From the NCBI RefSeq assembly GCF_007860135.1, contig NZ_SJPV01000004.1, positions 186,001 through 250,000 of the forward strand: a DNA stretch of 64,000 bases, in the 5' to 3' direction. Shown here piece after piece: positions 42,559 through 54,300 of this stretch. Every line of letters begins with the position of its first letter. The stretch's first letter is position 1. This DNA is from Novipirellula artificiosorum (GTDB lineage Bacteria > Planctomycetota > Planctomycetia > Pirellulales > Pirellulaceae). Below the pieces are notes generated by a model. That model was not told the origin of the DNA and ran no database searches. It saw only the letters and a list, made by a program, of their open reading frames with translations. Made by a program: the position numbers and the translations under genes.

Positions 42559-45500
42559 ATGACGATGATGAGAGCCATGATCAGTATCCTGGTGCTGCAA
42601 TCCGCGTTGTCCGTATTCGGTGCCGATGATCCTTTAGAGCGGCAGTTCCGAGAACTGCCCATGGAAGCACGGCGGCTGACCGGCCCCCTGTTCTGGATGC
42701 ATGGCGACGACAACGAGACACCACAGCGACTCGAAGCGTACGTCGAAAAGGTCGCCGAGGGGGGCAACGGCTGCTTCACCGCGGAGTCACGTCCGCATAG
42801 CGATTGGCTGGGACCCCGCTGGTACAAGGACCTTGATGTCTGTTTACAGAAAGCCAAGCAGCTCGATCTAAAGATGTGGATCTTTGACGAGAAGTGGTGG
42901 CCTAGCCAATCGATCGGTGGCACGGTCCCACCCCGTTATGCGGCAAAAACCCTGGTGGCCGAGGCCGTGGACATCACAGGCCCCATGGTATTCGAGGCCG
43001 ACGGATACAACGGCGAACGCTACATCGCGGCGGTGGCCGGGCGTCGGAATGCGAAACAGGAAATCGAAGGTGAAAGTCTGCTTGACTTGGCTCCCTTCAT
43101 CACCGACGGCAAGCTCACTTGGAACGCGCCGGCCGGCAATTGGAAAATGATCAAGTTCACGCACCAACAGGCGCCTGGTCTTGGACAACGCGGCGGCAAG
43201 GAACTCAGTGTGGACGGGGCGAGCCGGGATTGCACCGACTGGTTCCTCCAAACGGTCTATCAGCCGCATTACGATCACTTCAAGGGCGACTTCGGCAAGG
43301 CCATTCCTGGGTTCTTCTATGACGAACCGGAGACGAAGGGGGATTGGGGAAGCGAGCTCAATGTGATCCTTCACGAATGGGGTGTTGATTGGAAGAAGGC
43401 TTACGTGGCCTACAAGTTCAAACTTGCCGGCGACGACGATCTTGCAGCCCGCTACCAATACATGGAGGCCATTGCCGAGGCTTGGGGCCGTGTCATGTAT
43501 GGCGGCATGACCCAGTGGTGCCATGAACATGATGTCGTCTCGATCGGCCACTTCATGGAGCAAGGGTACCTCTATCTGCGCCCGGACTATTGTGCCGGCG
43601 ATATGATGCGGTTGCAGAAATACAGCGACATGGGCGGAATCGATCTGGTGGTTCGGCAAATGTATCCTGGCCAGCGGCCACACGACATCTACCAAACGCC
43701 CAAACTCGGTAGCTCCATCTCACACGTCTACGGCAAGCAGGATGATGTTGCCATGTGCGAGATCTTCGGTGGATACAATCAAGTCCTGACCTATCCGCAG
43801 ATGAAATGGCTGACGGACCAGCACCAAATCCGCGGCATCAACTTCATGATCCCGCATTCGTTTAATCCGAAAGCACCGAACGATCGCGACTACCCCCCCT
43901 ACTTCTACAACGACGGACAGGAACCACGATGGCCACTCTATCGTGTCTATGCCGACTACACGAGCCGGCTGAGTCTAATGCTGACCGGCGGTAGGCACGT
44001 TTGCCCCGTTGCCATCTTGTTCAGCGGCAACGCGAAGCGTGTCGGCAACTATGTGACGCCCGAAGACATGACCACGGTCCTGCAAGACGCGCTCTACGAT
44101 TGCGACTGGTTGCCATTTGAAGCGTTCGAGGCGGATGCCACCTTGGACGGCAAGCATGTCAACCTGCACCAGGAACGTTACCAGGTCCTGATCGTGCCGC
44201 CAACGGAAGTCATTCCCTACGCCACCTTGGCGAAGGCGAAGGCGTTCTTCGACCAGGGCGGCGTGGTCATCGGCTATGGTCAGCTGCCGACGAAATCGGG
44301 CAGCGTCGGCCAACCCTCATCAGAGATCATGAAACTCCGCCGCGCCATCTGGGGAAGCGATACGCAACCGGGTACGACGGCCTGTCGTACAAACGACGCC
44401 GGTGGTAGGTCCTATTTTCTGCCAGAAAAACCAGACGTGAACTCGATTTCCGCGGCTCTCCACCAAGATGCCGGCATCCCACCGGTCGTCGAGGTCCTCG
44501 AAGGCGAAACCAACAACTGGCTGCATGTTCTGCACCGCGTGAAGGAGGGGAAGGACGTCTTTTTGATCTGCAACCAGGACCACCAGAACGAGGCCAAGAC
44601 GTTCCGCTTGAAGGTCACTGCCGACGGGTTCCCCGAAGTCTGGGATGCCATGCGTAATGACATCACCTCCGTGGCCTTCAAACGCACGGGAAAGACGGTT
44701 GAGTTTCCTCTGCGTCTTGAGCCGATGGAGAGCATCTTGCTTGTATTTCATCCAGACCGGCGAGTTCTGCCTGCGAGAATCGAGGGCGATCTACTTCGTT
44801 CAGGGACGCCCATTGTAGTGAAAAGCGATTCAGCCCCCGTGTCGAAAAAAGCGGAAGCGAAAGAGAATCTTAATTGGTTGGCGGCAAGCTCATGGGTTTG
44901 GTTTCCGGAAGCCAATCCGCCCGCCGCCACCCGGTATTTCCGCAAGGCACTGACCTTGCCTGAGAGTGGCAAAATACGAAGAGCCGTCTTCACCCTGACC
45001 GCGGACAATTTTTTCGCTCTGTATGTCAATGGACAGGAGGCCGGAAAGAGCCAGGGGGATATCGACAATTGGAGAAGTTGGAAGAAGATCGACGTCACCC
45101 CGTATCTCAAGCCGGGCGCCAATTTGGTGGCGATCTCTGCGGTCAACGGGGGCACGGACCCCAATCCGGCCGGGATCCTGGGCCGCTTGCTGGTTGAGTT
45201 CGAAAACGGTGAGGCCGTTTCCGTATTGGTCGACGAGAGTTGGAAGACGACGAAGGAGAAACAGTCGGGCTGGGAAACAACCGCACTGGATGATCGCGGC
45301 TGGTTGGCGGCAGCACCGGTTGCGAGTTATGGGGAAGGTCCCTGGGGTCGTTTTGCTGGAGCCAAGGCCAACCTCGTCGTGGCGACACCCTTTTCAGGCA
45401 CCTGCGACGTACCGGGCGGGGTCGATCTGAGCACAGCACGTGTCTTTCTTGAAATGGATGAACTGAGGCAAGCAGAAGAGGCGGCGCGTGTGACGGTCAA

Positions 45501-45648
45501 TGGCCAGTATGCGGGCGGCGTGATTGGCAGACCCTACCGGCTCGACGTCACCCGATATCTCCAACATGGCGAGAACAAGGTCCTCATCGAACCTTTCTCG
45601 CCCAACTCAGTTCACCTGGTTGTCCGGGGAAAGAAAGAAGCAAAGTGA
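42559..45648 (+). CDS. GH106-like alpha-L-rhamnosidase A, 1029 aa
   Basis: GAGGAG precedes the ATG at 42559. The signal peptide ends near SVFGA. The GH106 N-terminal region starts with LERQFRELPMEARRLTGPLF and has KMWIFDEKWWPSQSIGGTVP; the barrel contains GFFYDEPETKGDWG and SIGHFMEQGYLYLRPDY. The Rossmann-like part has GGRHVCPVAILFSGN and VLIVPPTEVIPYATL. After residue about 760 comes an extra beta-sandwich module (SWVWFPEANPPAATRYFRKA, FALYVNGQEAGKSQG) like the N-domain of GH78 rhamnosidases. GH106 enzymes release alpha-L-rhamnose. The gene lies 78 bp after the isomerase. Confidence 0.85.
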   Translation: MTMMRAMISILVLQSALSVFGADDPLERQFRELPMEARRLTGPLFWMHGDDNETPQRLEAYVEKVAEGGNGCFTAESRPHSDWLGPRWYKDLDVCLQKAKQLDLKMWIFDEKWWPSQSIGGTVPPRYAAKTLVAEAVDITGPMVFEADGYNGERYIAAVAGRRNAKQEIEGESLLDLAPFITDGKLTWNAPAGNWKMIKFTHQQAPGLGQRGGKELSVDGASRDCTDWFLQTVYQPHYDHFKGDFGKAIPGFFYDEPETKGDWGSELNVILHEWGVDWKKAYVAYKFKLAGDDDLAARYQYMEAIAEAWGRVMYGGMTQWCHEHDVVSIGHFMEQGYLYLRPDYCAGDMMRLQKYSDMGGIDLVVRQMYPGQRPHDIYQTPKLGSSISHVYGKQDDVAMCEIFGGYNQVLTYPQMKWLTDQHQIRGINFMIPHSFNPKAPNDRDYPPYFYNDGQEPRWPLYRVYADYTSRLSLMLTGGRHVCPVAILFSGNAKRVGNYVTPEDMTTVLQDALYDCDWLPFEAFEADATLDGKHVNLHQERYQVLIVPPTEVIPYATLAKAKAFFDQGGVVIGYGQLPTKSGSVGQPSSEIMKLRRAIWGSDTQPGTTACRTNDAGGRSYFLPEKPDVNSISAALHQDAGIPPVVEVLEGETNNWLHVLHRVKEGKDVFLICNQDHQNEAKTFRLKVTADGFPEVWDAMRNDITSVAFKRTGKTVEFPLRLEPMESILLVFHPDRRVLPARIEGDLLRSGTPIVVKSDSAPVSKKAEAKENLNWLAASSWVWFPEANPPAATRYFRKALTLPESGKIRRAVFTLTADNFFALYVNGQEAGKSQGDIDNWRSWKKIDVTPYLKPGANLVAISAVNGGTDPNPAGILGRLLVEFENGEAVSVLVDESWKTTKEKQSGWETTALDDRGWLAAAPVASYGEGPWGRFAGAKANLVVATPFSGTCDVPGGVDLSTARVFLEMDELRQAEEAARVTVNGQYAGGVIGRPYRLDVTRYLQHGENKVLIEPFSPNSVHLVVRGKKEAK

Positions 45649-45770
45649 TCACGATGAGCAAGGCGGAAAACTGGAAGAAAACGGTCACTCCGTTCCCGGA
45701 TCGAAGGGACGGAGCCCCAAGACTTTCGGCAATGACAAATCACCAGGGAAACCACACACGAAGAGACTTA

Positions 45771-48026
45771 ATGAGGCCATTGCAATTTTTCATTTTGATC
45801 CTTTCACTCCTGGGGACGATGCTCCGTGGTTCTGCTGAGGAACCTGGCCGTTTGGAAAGGGATTTCAAGGATCCACCTGTGACGCTCAAGAGCATTCCTT
45901 TGTGGCATATGAACGGCGAACTCACCACAAAGGAGATCGTTTCTCAACTGGAGTCGTCTCGAAACGTCAGTGGATTCGGTGGCGTTGCAGTGTTGCCGGT
46001 TAGGCATACCAAACCGGAGTACTTGACGAACGATTATTTTGCTCGTTACGGAGACATTCTCGAAACCAGCAAGAGGCTTGGAATGAGTGTTGTCTTCTAT
46101 GACGACATCGGCTTCCCTAGTGGTTCGGCGGGCGGTCGGATGAAGGAGCAATTCCCAAAGGATGTGTCCTATCGTCTGGAAAAGAAAGAGTGGGACGTCG
46201 AAGGACCATGCGATTGGACTCAGCCGATCCCTGAAGGCACTTTCATGGGCGGCGTGGCGCTGAATCTTGATTCTTGGCAGAGACTGGATCTCATCGATGC
46301 GGCGAGCGACGGGAGGATTTCTTGGCAAGTTCCCGCAGGGGAATGGAAGTTGATGATCTTCACCTGTGTCAACGCTGGCGATCGAGTGGATTACCTCAAC
46401 CCCGACTCCGTCGACCGATTTCTCTCACTGACCTACGACCAGTATTACAAGCGTTTCCCGAACCACTTTGGTTCGACCATCACGATGAGTTTTTTTGATG
46501 ATATCAGTATTCGTCGTTGGGGAGGAACCGAGTGGACGCCTCGATTTAACGAGCGGTTCGAAAAGCGGTATGGGTACAATCCCGTCACTTTGTATCCTGC
46601 GTTGTGGCATGACATTGGGCCGGATACCGCGTCGGCCCGTATCGCACTTCACGATTTCCGAGCGGACCTTTTAGCCGAAGGCTATCCGCGGCAAGTCAAC
46701 GAGTGGTGTTCGGCGCATCGTATTCGTAGCACCGGTCACGCGGCGGGGCAGTACCATCCTCAACCTTCCTTTTTGACGGGCGATCAGATTAAGTTCTATC
46801 GCCACTGCGATATCCCAATGATCGATTCGATCCACTACTACGGACATGGTCGACCAGGATTCAAGCTGACCAGTTCCGCCTCGTACAGCTATGATCGCCC
46901 GCTGACAGCGGTTGAGATTTACGGAAACTACAAAGCTTTCGATAAGCAAACGCTCTATCGTTCTGGGATGGAACTGTTTGCACGCGGAGCCAATTTCTTT
47001 TTGCCGCACGGCATGTGGTACGATTCGGAAACGGTTCGAATTCCTCCGCTGATCTCGCACTTTTCCGACGAAATCGGCCCAGAGCTTGGCCCCTACAACG
47101 ATTGGTCGGCACGCTCAAGTTTACTGCTGCGCGGGGGGCGTCATGTTTCCGACATCGGAGTGCTGTACCCCGTGGCGACCATGCAGGCGTACGCACAGTT
47201 TGGAAAAGAGGAGCAAAAGCATCCTGGGTTGCGGAAGCCTGAGACTACGGATTTCAACCGGCTGAGCGATCTGCTGACCGGCGATATTCGACGTGACTTT
47301 ACGTTTCTTCATCCACACATTCTGGACGAGAAATGCCGAGTCGATGGTGCAACGCTGCATTTGGAGAACAAGATTAATTTTGAGCAGTACTCTGTCCTGA
47401 TCATTCCTGCCGTGAACGTGATCCATTGGAGCAATCTTGAGAAAATCCGAAAGTTCTATGAAGCAGGCGGAGTGGTGATTGGCACCACTGAGTTACCAAC
47501 GCAGTCGGCCGAGTCAGGTCACGATGATGATGTTCGAGAAACAATTGCAGCGATTTTCTCCACTGCGTCAGCGAATGAACACGGCTATGCCAAGAGAACG
47601 AACGAGGCGGGAGGAACTTCCTACTTTGTCCCTTCGCTCGACAAACACGGATCGGCCTTGGCAGCCGCCTTGCAAGATGCGATGCCGGTCGCGGATGTTC
47701 GCTTTGGCCAAGATGCGCCACAACTGGAGCATTTACCCCAGAGCGGCAGCCAGCCTCCCGCGAATAAGAAGCATACCGGCATGCTCTCCTACATTCACAA
47801 GATCAAGGACGACCACAATCTCTACTACTTCGCAAATTCGACGGATGGTCCTATCGAGTTGGATGTCGTTTTACGCGGGCAATTAAGCTTGCAATCTTGG
47901 AATCCCCACGACGGTCACATCACGGATGTCGATCATGCGACGGTGATTGACCATGGCGTAGCTTGCACGAAGGTGCGTTTGAAAATGAAACCGGTTCAAT
48001 CCGTGTTCTTTGTCGAGAAGAGGTGA
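45771..48026 (+). CDS. GH106-like protein B without C-terminal sandwich, 751 aa
   Basis: The start is chosen at ATG 45771 (MRPLQFFILILSLLGTMLRG), where the signal peptide begins. ATG 45732 would add NHTRRDLMRP, which gives a Tat-like RR motif, and the frame is open to 45645. The family core begins LERDFKDPPVTLKSIPLWHM and has FYDDIGFPSGSAGG, FFDDISIRRWGGTEWTPRFN and RSTGHAAGQYHPQPSFLTGD. It ends KMKPVQSVFFVEKR, just after the Rossmann-like domain, so it lacks the roughly 150-residue beta-sandwich tail seen in its two downstream paralogues. The substrate may differ from rhamnose. Confidence 0.82.
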   Translation: MRPLQFFILILSLLGTMLRGSAEEPGRLERDFKDPPVTLKSIPLWHMNGELTTKEIVSQLESSRNVSGFGGVAVLPVRHTKPEYLTNDYFARYGDILETSKRLGMSVVFYDDIGFPSGSAGGRMKEQFPKDVSYRLEKKEWDVEGPCDWTQPIPEGTFMGGVALNLDSWQRLDLIDAASDGRISWQVPAGEWKLMIFTCVNAGDRVDYLNPDSVDRFLSLTYDQYYKRFPNHFGSTITMSFFDDISIRRWGGTEWTPRFNERFEKRYGYNPVTLYPALWHDIGPDTASARIALHDFRADLLAEGYPRQVNEWCSAHRIRSTGHAAGQYHPQPSFLTGDQIKFYRHCDIPMIDSIHYYGHGRPGFKLTSSASYSYDRPLTAVEIYGNYKAFDKQTLYRSGMELFARGANFFLPHGMWYDSETVRIPPLISHFSDEIGPELGPYNDWSARSSLLLRGGRHVSDIGVLYPVATMQAYAQFGKEEQKHPGLRKPETTDFNRLSDLLTGDIRRDFTFLHPHILDEKCRVDGATLHLENKINFEQYSVLIIPAVNVIHWSNLEKIRKFYEAGGVVIGTTELPTQSAESGHDDDVRETIAAIFSTASANEHGYAKRTNEAGGTSYFVPSLDKHGSALAAALQDAMPVADVRFGQDAPQLEHLPQSGSQPPANKKHTGMLSYIHKIKDDHNLYYFANSTDGPIELDVVLRGQLSLQSWNPHDGHITDVDHATVIDHGVACTKVRLKMKPVQSVFFVEKR

Positions 48027-48139
48027 CTCTCAGGGCAACTCACTGTTCGAAGTTGAGATTTGTGCCCCTGACAACTCCGACGGAGATCGCAGAGAGGTTT
48101 TCCGTTTGGCGTAAGGCACCACAAACGAAAGAAAAATCG

Positions 48140-51100
48140 ATGACCAAATACCCATTGCCGCTCACCCAGCTGCTCCTTTTCCTTGTGACATCTTCCCCAG
48201 CCAATGGCGTGGATCTCGAGGACGAGTTCAAGAATCCGCCCGACGCGGCGCGGCCGGGGGTCTACTGGTATTTCATGGACGGAAATCTTGATCGCGAAGC
48301 GATGACCAAGGACCTCGAGTCAATGAAGGAAGCTGGAATCGGCAATTTGATCTTCCTCGAAGTCAACGTTGGCGTTCCGCGTGGGCCAGTCGATTTCATG
48401 AGCGAGCCGTGGCAAGACTTGTTTGTCCACGCCGTCCGTGAAGCCGAGCGTTTGGAAATCGACATCACGCTGGGCAGTGGTCCCGGTTGGAGTGGCAGCG
48501 GAGGTCCGTGGAATCGACCAGAAAACTCAATGCAACATCTTGTCTATAGCGAGACCGATGTCAGTGGCCCCAGCACGTTGGACCAGGTCTTGCCGATTCC
48601 CAAGCAGCGGACCGGTCCTTTTCATAAAACGCTCGATGACTGGTTCGAAGACGTTGTGGTTTTAGCGATCCCAAAGTCCGCGCCGGTCATTGATGACCTC
48701 GATCGCAAAGCGTTGTATTTGCGAAACCCCTTTTCGATTTGGCGAGGCGGCGAATCCCAAGCTTACGTGGATCCGCCGATCGCCAATGGCAAGGGATCAA
48801 CGGATGCGATTCCGATCAACCGAGTCGTCAACCTGACGGACCAAATGGACAAGGACGGTCGGCTCAAATGGCAAGTTCTCAATGGCGATTGGACAATTTT
48901 GCGAATGGCTCGGCGGATCACCGGTTCAAGCTCGCGTCCAGCGCCCGAATCAGGGCTCGGGTTGGAGTGCGACAAGTTCGATGCCACCGCGCTCGACCAT
49001 CACTACGCAAACTATTGCGGGAAATTGATTGAACGAATCAACCGGCAAGCACCCTCCATTCGGGAGTCGGAGCATGGGCTGACGACGCTTCACATCGATA
49101 GCTGGGAAATGGGATCACAGAATTGGACGGATCACTTTGCCAAGGAGTTTCAGAATGTTTGCGGTTACGACCCCACTCTCTACTTGCCCGCCTACGCAGG
49201 ACGTGCCGTGGCCAGCGAAGCGATCGCCGAGCGTTTTCTATGGGACATGCGTCAAGTCTCGCAAGAACTGATTCTTCGCAACCATGCGGGACACCTGAAA
49301 AAGCTGGCACGCCGCGATGGGTTAACGCTTTCCATTGAACCTTACGATATGAACCCGGCAAGCGACCTGGATCTCGGCGCGGTTGCAGATGTTCCGATGT
49401 GCGAGTTTTGGGCACTCGGCTTCTACGATACGACGTACAGTTGCGTTGAAGCGACCTCGATTGCTCATGTCTTGGGAAAACCGATCGTCGCAGCAGAGGC
49501 CTTCACCGGCCGGACACAGTATCGCGAGCATCCTTGGTCGATGAAGTCGATGACCGACTGGGCGTTTTGCATGGGGATCAATCGACTGGTCTATCACACC
49601 TTTGCCCACAAACCACTTGGCGACGATTTTCGCCCCGGTATGACGATGGGGCCTTATGGAACGCACTGGGATCGTGGCCAGACCTTCTGGCCGATGGTGG
49701 GGGACTATCACCAGTACGTGTCGCGATGTTCCCATCTCCTTCGCCAAGGCACCGGCGTCGCGGACATTTTGTATCTGACGCCCGAGGGGGTTCCGCACAT
49801 CTTCCGTCCACCCCATACAGCACTCGATGGGACCGACGTCTTGGCCGACGGACGCGGCTTTCGTTTTGACGGCTGCTCACCGAAGATGCTGATCGAACGA
49901 GCCGAAGTGCGCGGGAAACGAATCGCATTTCGTAATGACGAGGGGGGCTATGGAACGGAGTATCGCATCATGGTTTTGCCGCTGATCGAATCGATGACGC
50001 CGAAGTTGCTGGCCAAAATCGAATCGCTCATCGCCGATGGCGCGACGGTGATTGGCTTGCCACCGCGGCGCTCGCCGAGTCTGGTCGGCTTTCCCCACTG
50101 CGACGAAGAAGTCAAATCGCTGGCCACGAAGATTTGGGGTGGATTGGATGCACCGGAAACAACCACATCGATCGCCTATGGCAAGGGGACGCTGGTTTGG
50201 GGCGGCACGTCAACGACGCCGCTGCCAAGCTTGAATCAGGGCGAACGTACGGAGAAACCAACTCAATATCCCGACTATGCTTCCACGGCCACGATTCTGG
50301 ACTCGTTCGGTTTGGCCGAAGATTTTGCATCGGATCATCCGGTGCGTTTTATCCATCGGCGTGATTCGCAGCGTGACATCTACTTCGTTGCCAATCAAAC
50401 GAGCGAGACGATTCATCCGACGATGAAGTTTCGCACCCTCGCGAATGCCGGAAAGGCACCGATGCGGTGGGATCCGCTAACCGGCGAAACGCGACCGTTG
50501 GTGTTCACTTCCCATGAGGATCACACGACGATCGAGCTAACCTTTGCACCACGCCAAAGTTTCTTTATCGTCTTTGCGAAGACCGGGGCGGACTTACCCG
50601 TTGCATCCAAAACGAATCTGATCCGTAGCGAAACTCTCGATGAAGTTTCCGGTCCTTGGAACGTGGCGTTCAATCCCAAGTGGGGCGGTCCAGACGACGT
50701 CGTGTTTGATGCGCTTCAAGATTGGACGGAGCGTCCCGAACCCGGCATCCGATATTACTCGGGCATCGCAACGTATCGAAACTCGTTCAACTATGATCCT
50801 GCGAATCAGCCGTCTGAGAAAATCTATCTCGACTTGGGCACCGTCCATGACATCGCCCGGGTGCGACTCAACGGCGAAGACTTGGGCGTTGTTTGGTGTG
50901 CCCCTTGGCGAGTTGATCTGTCCTCGGCGGTTTCGCCGGGCAGCAACCGATTAGAAATCGAGGTGGCCAATCGCTGGCGAAACCGTTTGATCGGCGACAG
51001 ATTACCCGAAAATGCAAAGATGCGGACGGTGCAGTGGGATTCGGGTCTTCTCGGAGGTGAACCGTACAAGACTGGCCGCTACACCTTCTCAACCTTGCTT

Positions 51101-51187
51101 GGCCAGTTGCGTGCAAAGGAACCTGAGCCCTCCGGACTTTTGGGGCCAGTCCGTTTGGTACAAGACCGGGAACTTGACGGTAGGTAA
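48140..51187 (+). CDS. GH106-like alpha-L-rhamnosidase C, 1015 aa
   Basis: The signal peptide starts at ATG 48140 (MTKYPLPLTQLLLFLVTSS). The upstream frame overlapping gene B is rejected. The core has LEDEFKNPPDAARPGVYWYF, LGSGPGWSGSGGPWNRPENS, LHIDSWEMGSQNWTDHFAKE and a full-length tail (ATYRNSFNYDP, RVRLNGEDLGVVWCAPWRVD, LEIEVANRWRNRLIGD), ending LLGPVRLVQ. This is the standard GH106 layout, as in Bacteroides rhamnosidases of pectin and ulvan systems. Only a weak GAAAGAAA precedes the start; translation may be coupled to gene B, 113 bp upstream. Confidence 0.87.
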   Translation: MTKYPLPLTQLLLFLVTSSPANGVDLEDEFKNPPDAARPGVYWYFMDGNLDREAMTKDLESMKEAGIGNLIFLEVNVGVPRGPVDFMSEPWQDLFVHAVREAERLEIDITLGSGPGWSGSGGPWNRPENSMQHLVYSETDVSGPSTLDQVLPIPKQRTGPFHKTLDDWFEDVVVLAIPKSAPVIDDLDRKALYLRNPFSIWRGGESQAYVDPPIANGKGSTDAIPINRVVNLTDQMDKDGRLKWQVLNGDWTILRMARRITGSSSRPAPESGLGLECDKFDATALDHHYANYCGKLIERINRQAPSIRESEHGLTTLHIDSWEMGSQNWTDHFAKEFQNVCGYDPTLYLPAYAGRAVASEAIAERFLWDMRQVSQELILRNHAGHLKKLARRDGLTLSIEPYDMNPASDLDLGAVADVPMCEFWALGFYDTTYSCVEATSIAHVLGKPIVAAEAFTGRTQYREHPWSMKSMTDWAFCMGINRLVYHTFAHKPLGDDFRPGMTMGPYGTHWDRGQTFWPMVGDYHQYVSRCSHLLRQGTGVADILYLTPEGVPHIFRPPHTALDGTDVLADGRGFRFDGCSPKMLIERAEVRGKRIAFRNDEGGYGTEYRIMVLPLIESMTPKLLAKIESLIADGATVIGLPPRRSPSLVGFPHCDEEVKSLATKIWGGLDAPETTTSIAYGKGTLVWGGTSTTPLPSLNQGERTEKPTQYPDYASTATILDSFGLAEDFASDHPVRFIHRRDSQRDIYFVANQTSETIHPTMKFRTLANAGKAPMRWDPLTGETRPLVFTSHEDHTTIELTFAPRQSFFIVFAKTGADLPVASKTNLIRSETLDEVSGPWNVAFNPKWGGPDDVVFDALQDWTERPEPGIRYYSGIATYRNSFNYDPANQPSEKIYLDLGTVHDIARVRLNGEDLGVVWCAPWRVDLSSAVSPGSNRLEIEVANRWRNRLIGDRLPENAKMRTVQWDSGLLGGEPYKTGRYTFSTLLGQLRAKEPEPSGLLGPVRLVQDRELDGR

Positions 51188-51352
51188 GTGCGATTTCACC
51201 AGGACGACAAAAGATCTTTCAAGTGGCCGGCCAAAAGAAAGTAATACAATCATCCTCAAGACGGGTAACACGACGCAATGTCAAGAGACGGCAACACGGA
51301 TGGGCATACACTTCATGACAAGATCAGATCTACAAGAAAAGGAAACCAACGG

Positions 51353-54300
51353 ATGCGAATCGTTCTTGCATCGATCTCTCTCGTAGCGTTTTGTTTGATT
51401 TGTTCCGCCGTAACGGCGGACGAGTGGGAGGCGGGGTTTCGAAGTCCGCCGCACAGCGCGGGGATCCGCGCCTTCTGGTGGTGGCTCAACAGCAATGTCA
51501 CGAAGGAGGCCATTTCCCGTGACTTGGAGGAAATGAAAGCCAAGGGTTTCGGCGGAGCGTTGATTTTCGACGCCGACGGCAGCGATCAACGCGGGAATCG
51601 CAAAGTCCCCGCCGGTCCGGTGTTTGCATCTCCCGAATGGACGGAGCTGTTTGTGCACGCTTGCCAAGAGGCAAAGCGTTTGGATCTTGAACTGAGCCTG
51701 AATATCCAAAGCGGCTGGAATCTGGGTGGACCGAACGTGACGGCGGAAGAGGCGACACAAACGCTCGTTTGGTCAAAGACCGAGGTTGTGGGGCCGGTGG
51801 CTTTTGAAAAGACGCTATCAGCTCCCAAATCGCGAGTGTTCTACGAGGACGTGGCCGTGATTGCGATTCCCATTCCAGACATGCAAACAGGCACATCGAC
51901 AGCCGCAAGTGCGCAAAGAGGGTGCGTGCTCCTGGCCAGCTCATCGCAGCAAAATAGGCCTGTGGAATTCGCGATGGATCGGGATCCCGCGACCTTTTGG
52001 GTATCGGACAAGGGGCCTGACCTTGACAACCCCCAATGGCTGCTGCTGACGTTGTCCGAGCCGACAGAAATCTCGGCGTTGCTGTTGCAGGGTCGCCCGG
52101 GATATGGGCCGCGCGAATGCACGATCGAAGTCTCCTTGGACAATCGAACGTTTCGCACGATCCAAGATGCCTCGCTGCAGGACGGCGAAGCACTCAATCT
52201 GAGCTTTGAACCGCAGCAGGCAAAGTTTGTCAGGCTTCTCTTCACAAGTTCGTACGATGTCAACCCCGTCCGAGGCAAACCCCGCAATGTCCAGGTTTCA
52301 GAGATCTCGCTCGCTGGGATTGGAATCCCATCCCCGCCAGCCTTTCGTCCGATAAAAGACCTGAACCTCAAGGATGCTACACGGGAACTCGGCGGCTCGG
52401 CGCCCGATTGCCGCTTCCTGCTAGAGACGGATCCCGCGCTGGATGGTGAAGTCGCGGTAAGAAGCAGCGAGATTCGCAACCTCTCCGCAAAGATGGACGA
52501 CGAGGGAGTGCTTCGATGGGACGTTCCCAAGGGGCATTGGGTGATCTTGCGGATCGGACACACCGACACCGGCGCGCATGTTTCGACTCAGAGCAACGGA
52601 TGGGCCGGCCGCGTGCTGGACTACATGAACCCGGATTCGCTTGACGCCTATTGGACTCGGAATCTTGAGCAGGTGTTTCGGGCGATCGGCCCTCTCGCTG
52701 GCACGACGCTGCGCTACGTCCACACTGACAGCTGGGAAGGCGGCGGAATGAACTGGACGCGGGGTTTTGATCAGACGTTTCAGCGCAATCGCGGCTATGA
52801 CCCACTTCCCTGGCTGGCGGTTCTTGCGGGATACGTCGTCGATAGCCGTGAAGACTCGAACGCCTTCCTCGCCGATTTTCGCAAGACCATCGGTGACCGA
52901 GTCGCGGAGCATTACGCTCACTTGGCCGAACGGGCACGCGACCATGGGATGGCGACGCATCCCGAGTGTTCTGGCCCGCATGCAGGACCACTGGACGGAA
53001 TGAAGAACTATGGCCGTAGCGAGCTGATGATGAGCGAGTTCTGGTCACCGTCACCGCATCGCCCCAAAGCGACCAATCGATTTTTCGTCAAGCAAGCCTC
53101 ATCCGCCGCACACACCTATGGCAAACAACTCGTTGGCGCGGAAGGCTTCACCACGATCGGCCCACACTGGAACGACTCGCCATCGGCACACATGAAGCCG
53201 AGCTTTGATCACGAGTTTTGTGCGGGTTTGAATCTACTGTTCACCCACACCTTCACCTGCTCGCCAAAAGAGATGGGGATCCCCGGCCAGGAGTACTTCG
53301 CAGGTACCCATTTCAATCCTCAGGTGACTTGGTGGGACGATGCACCGACGGTGATTGACTATTTTAGGCGTTGTCAGTACTTGGCCCAGCAAGCTGACTT
53401 CGTAGCCGATGTGGTTTACTACTACGGTGATCACATCCCGAACATTGCGACGTTGAAAGAATCGGATCCGGCCGGCGCGCTGCCCGGCTATGATTATGAT
53501 GTCATCAGCGAGGAATCCTTGTTGTCGAGCTTGACGGTCGAGAAGGGACGGCTCAAGCTTCCATCGGGCATGGAGTATCGCGTACTGGTTCTGCCCGACC
53601 ATCGCGTTTTGTCGCTGGGCGCAATCACCAAGGTGGACGAGTTGGTTCGCGGCGGGGCCACGGTCCTTGGGCCCAAGCCGGTGCGTGCCGTAAGCCTTGA
53701 AGGGGGCGCGGATGGCAAGCAGCGCTACGAGAAGCTCGCGGACGGACTCTGGGGGACGACGGACCCAATCGACGACTCGAAAGGCAGTCGCAGGGTTGGC
53801 ACCGGGCGCGTGGTCTGGGGGATGCCGGCTCGCGATTTGCTAACAGCGGATGGCATCGCTGAAGACGTCGATTTTCTAGATGAAAGTTCTGCGTCCGCAA
53901 TCCATTGGATCCATTACCAAATCGGCGATGCAGATGTTTATTTTCTGTCCGAAGCAAATGGCGAGGCTGTCCGCGCGGATGTGCTGTTCCGTTGCGATGG
54001 CCGAGTTCCCGAACTCTGGGACGCGGTCGATGGATCGGTACAAGACGCCCGTACCTTCAAGTTCGTCGATGGGCGCACCCACGTGCCTTTGCAGTTCGAT
54101 GCCTACGGCAGCATCTTCGTCGTCTTCCGAAAGGCATCCTCGGGTGACCGAAGTTTGGGTCCGAACTTCCCGATCTACAGGACGACGCAATCGATTTCGG
54201 GTCCGTGGGACGTCACGTTCGATGCAAAATGGGGTGGTCCAAAGAAGCCCGTCCGCTTCGAGAAGCTGATGAGTTGGACCGAGCATCGCGACCCAGGGAT

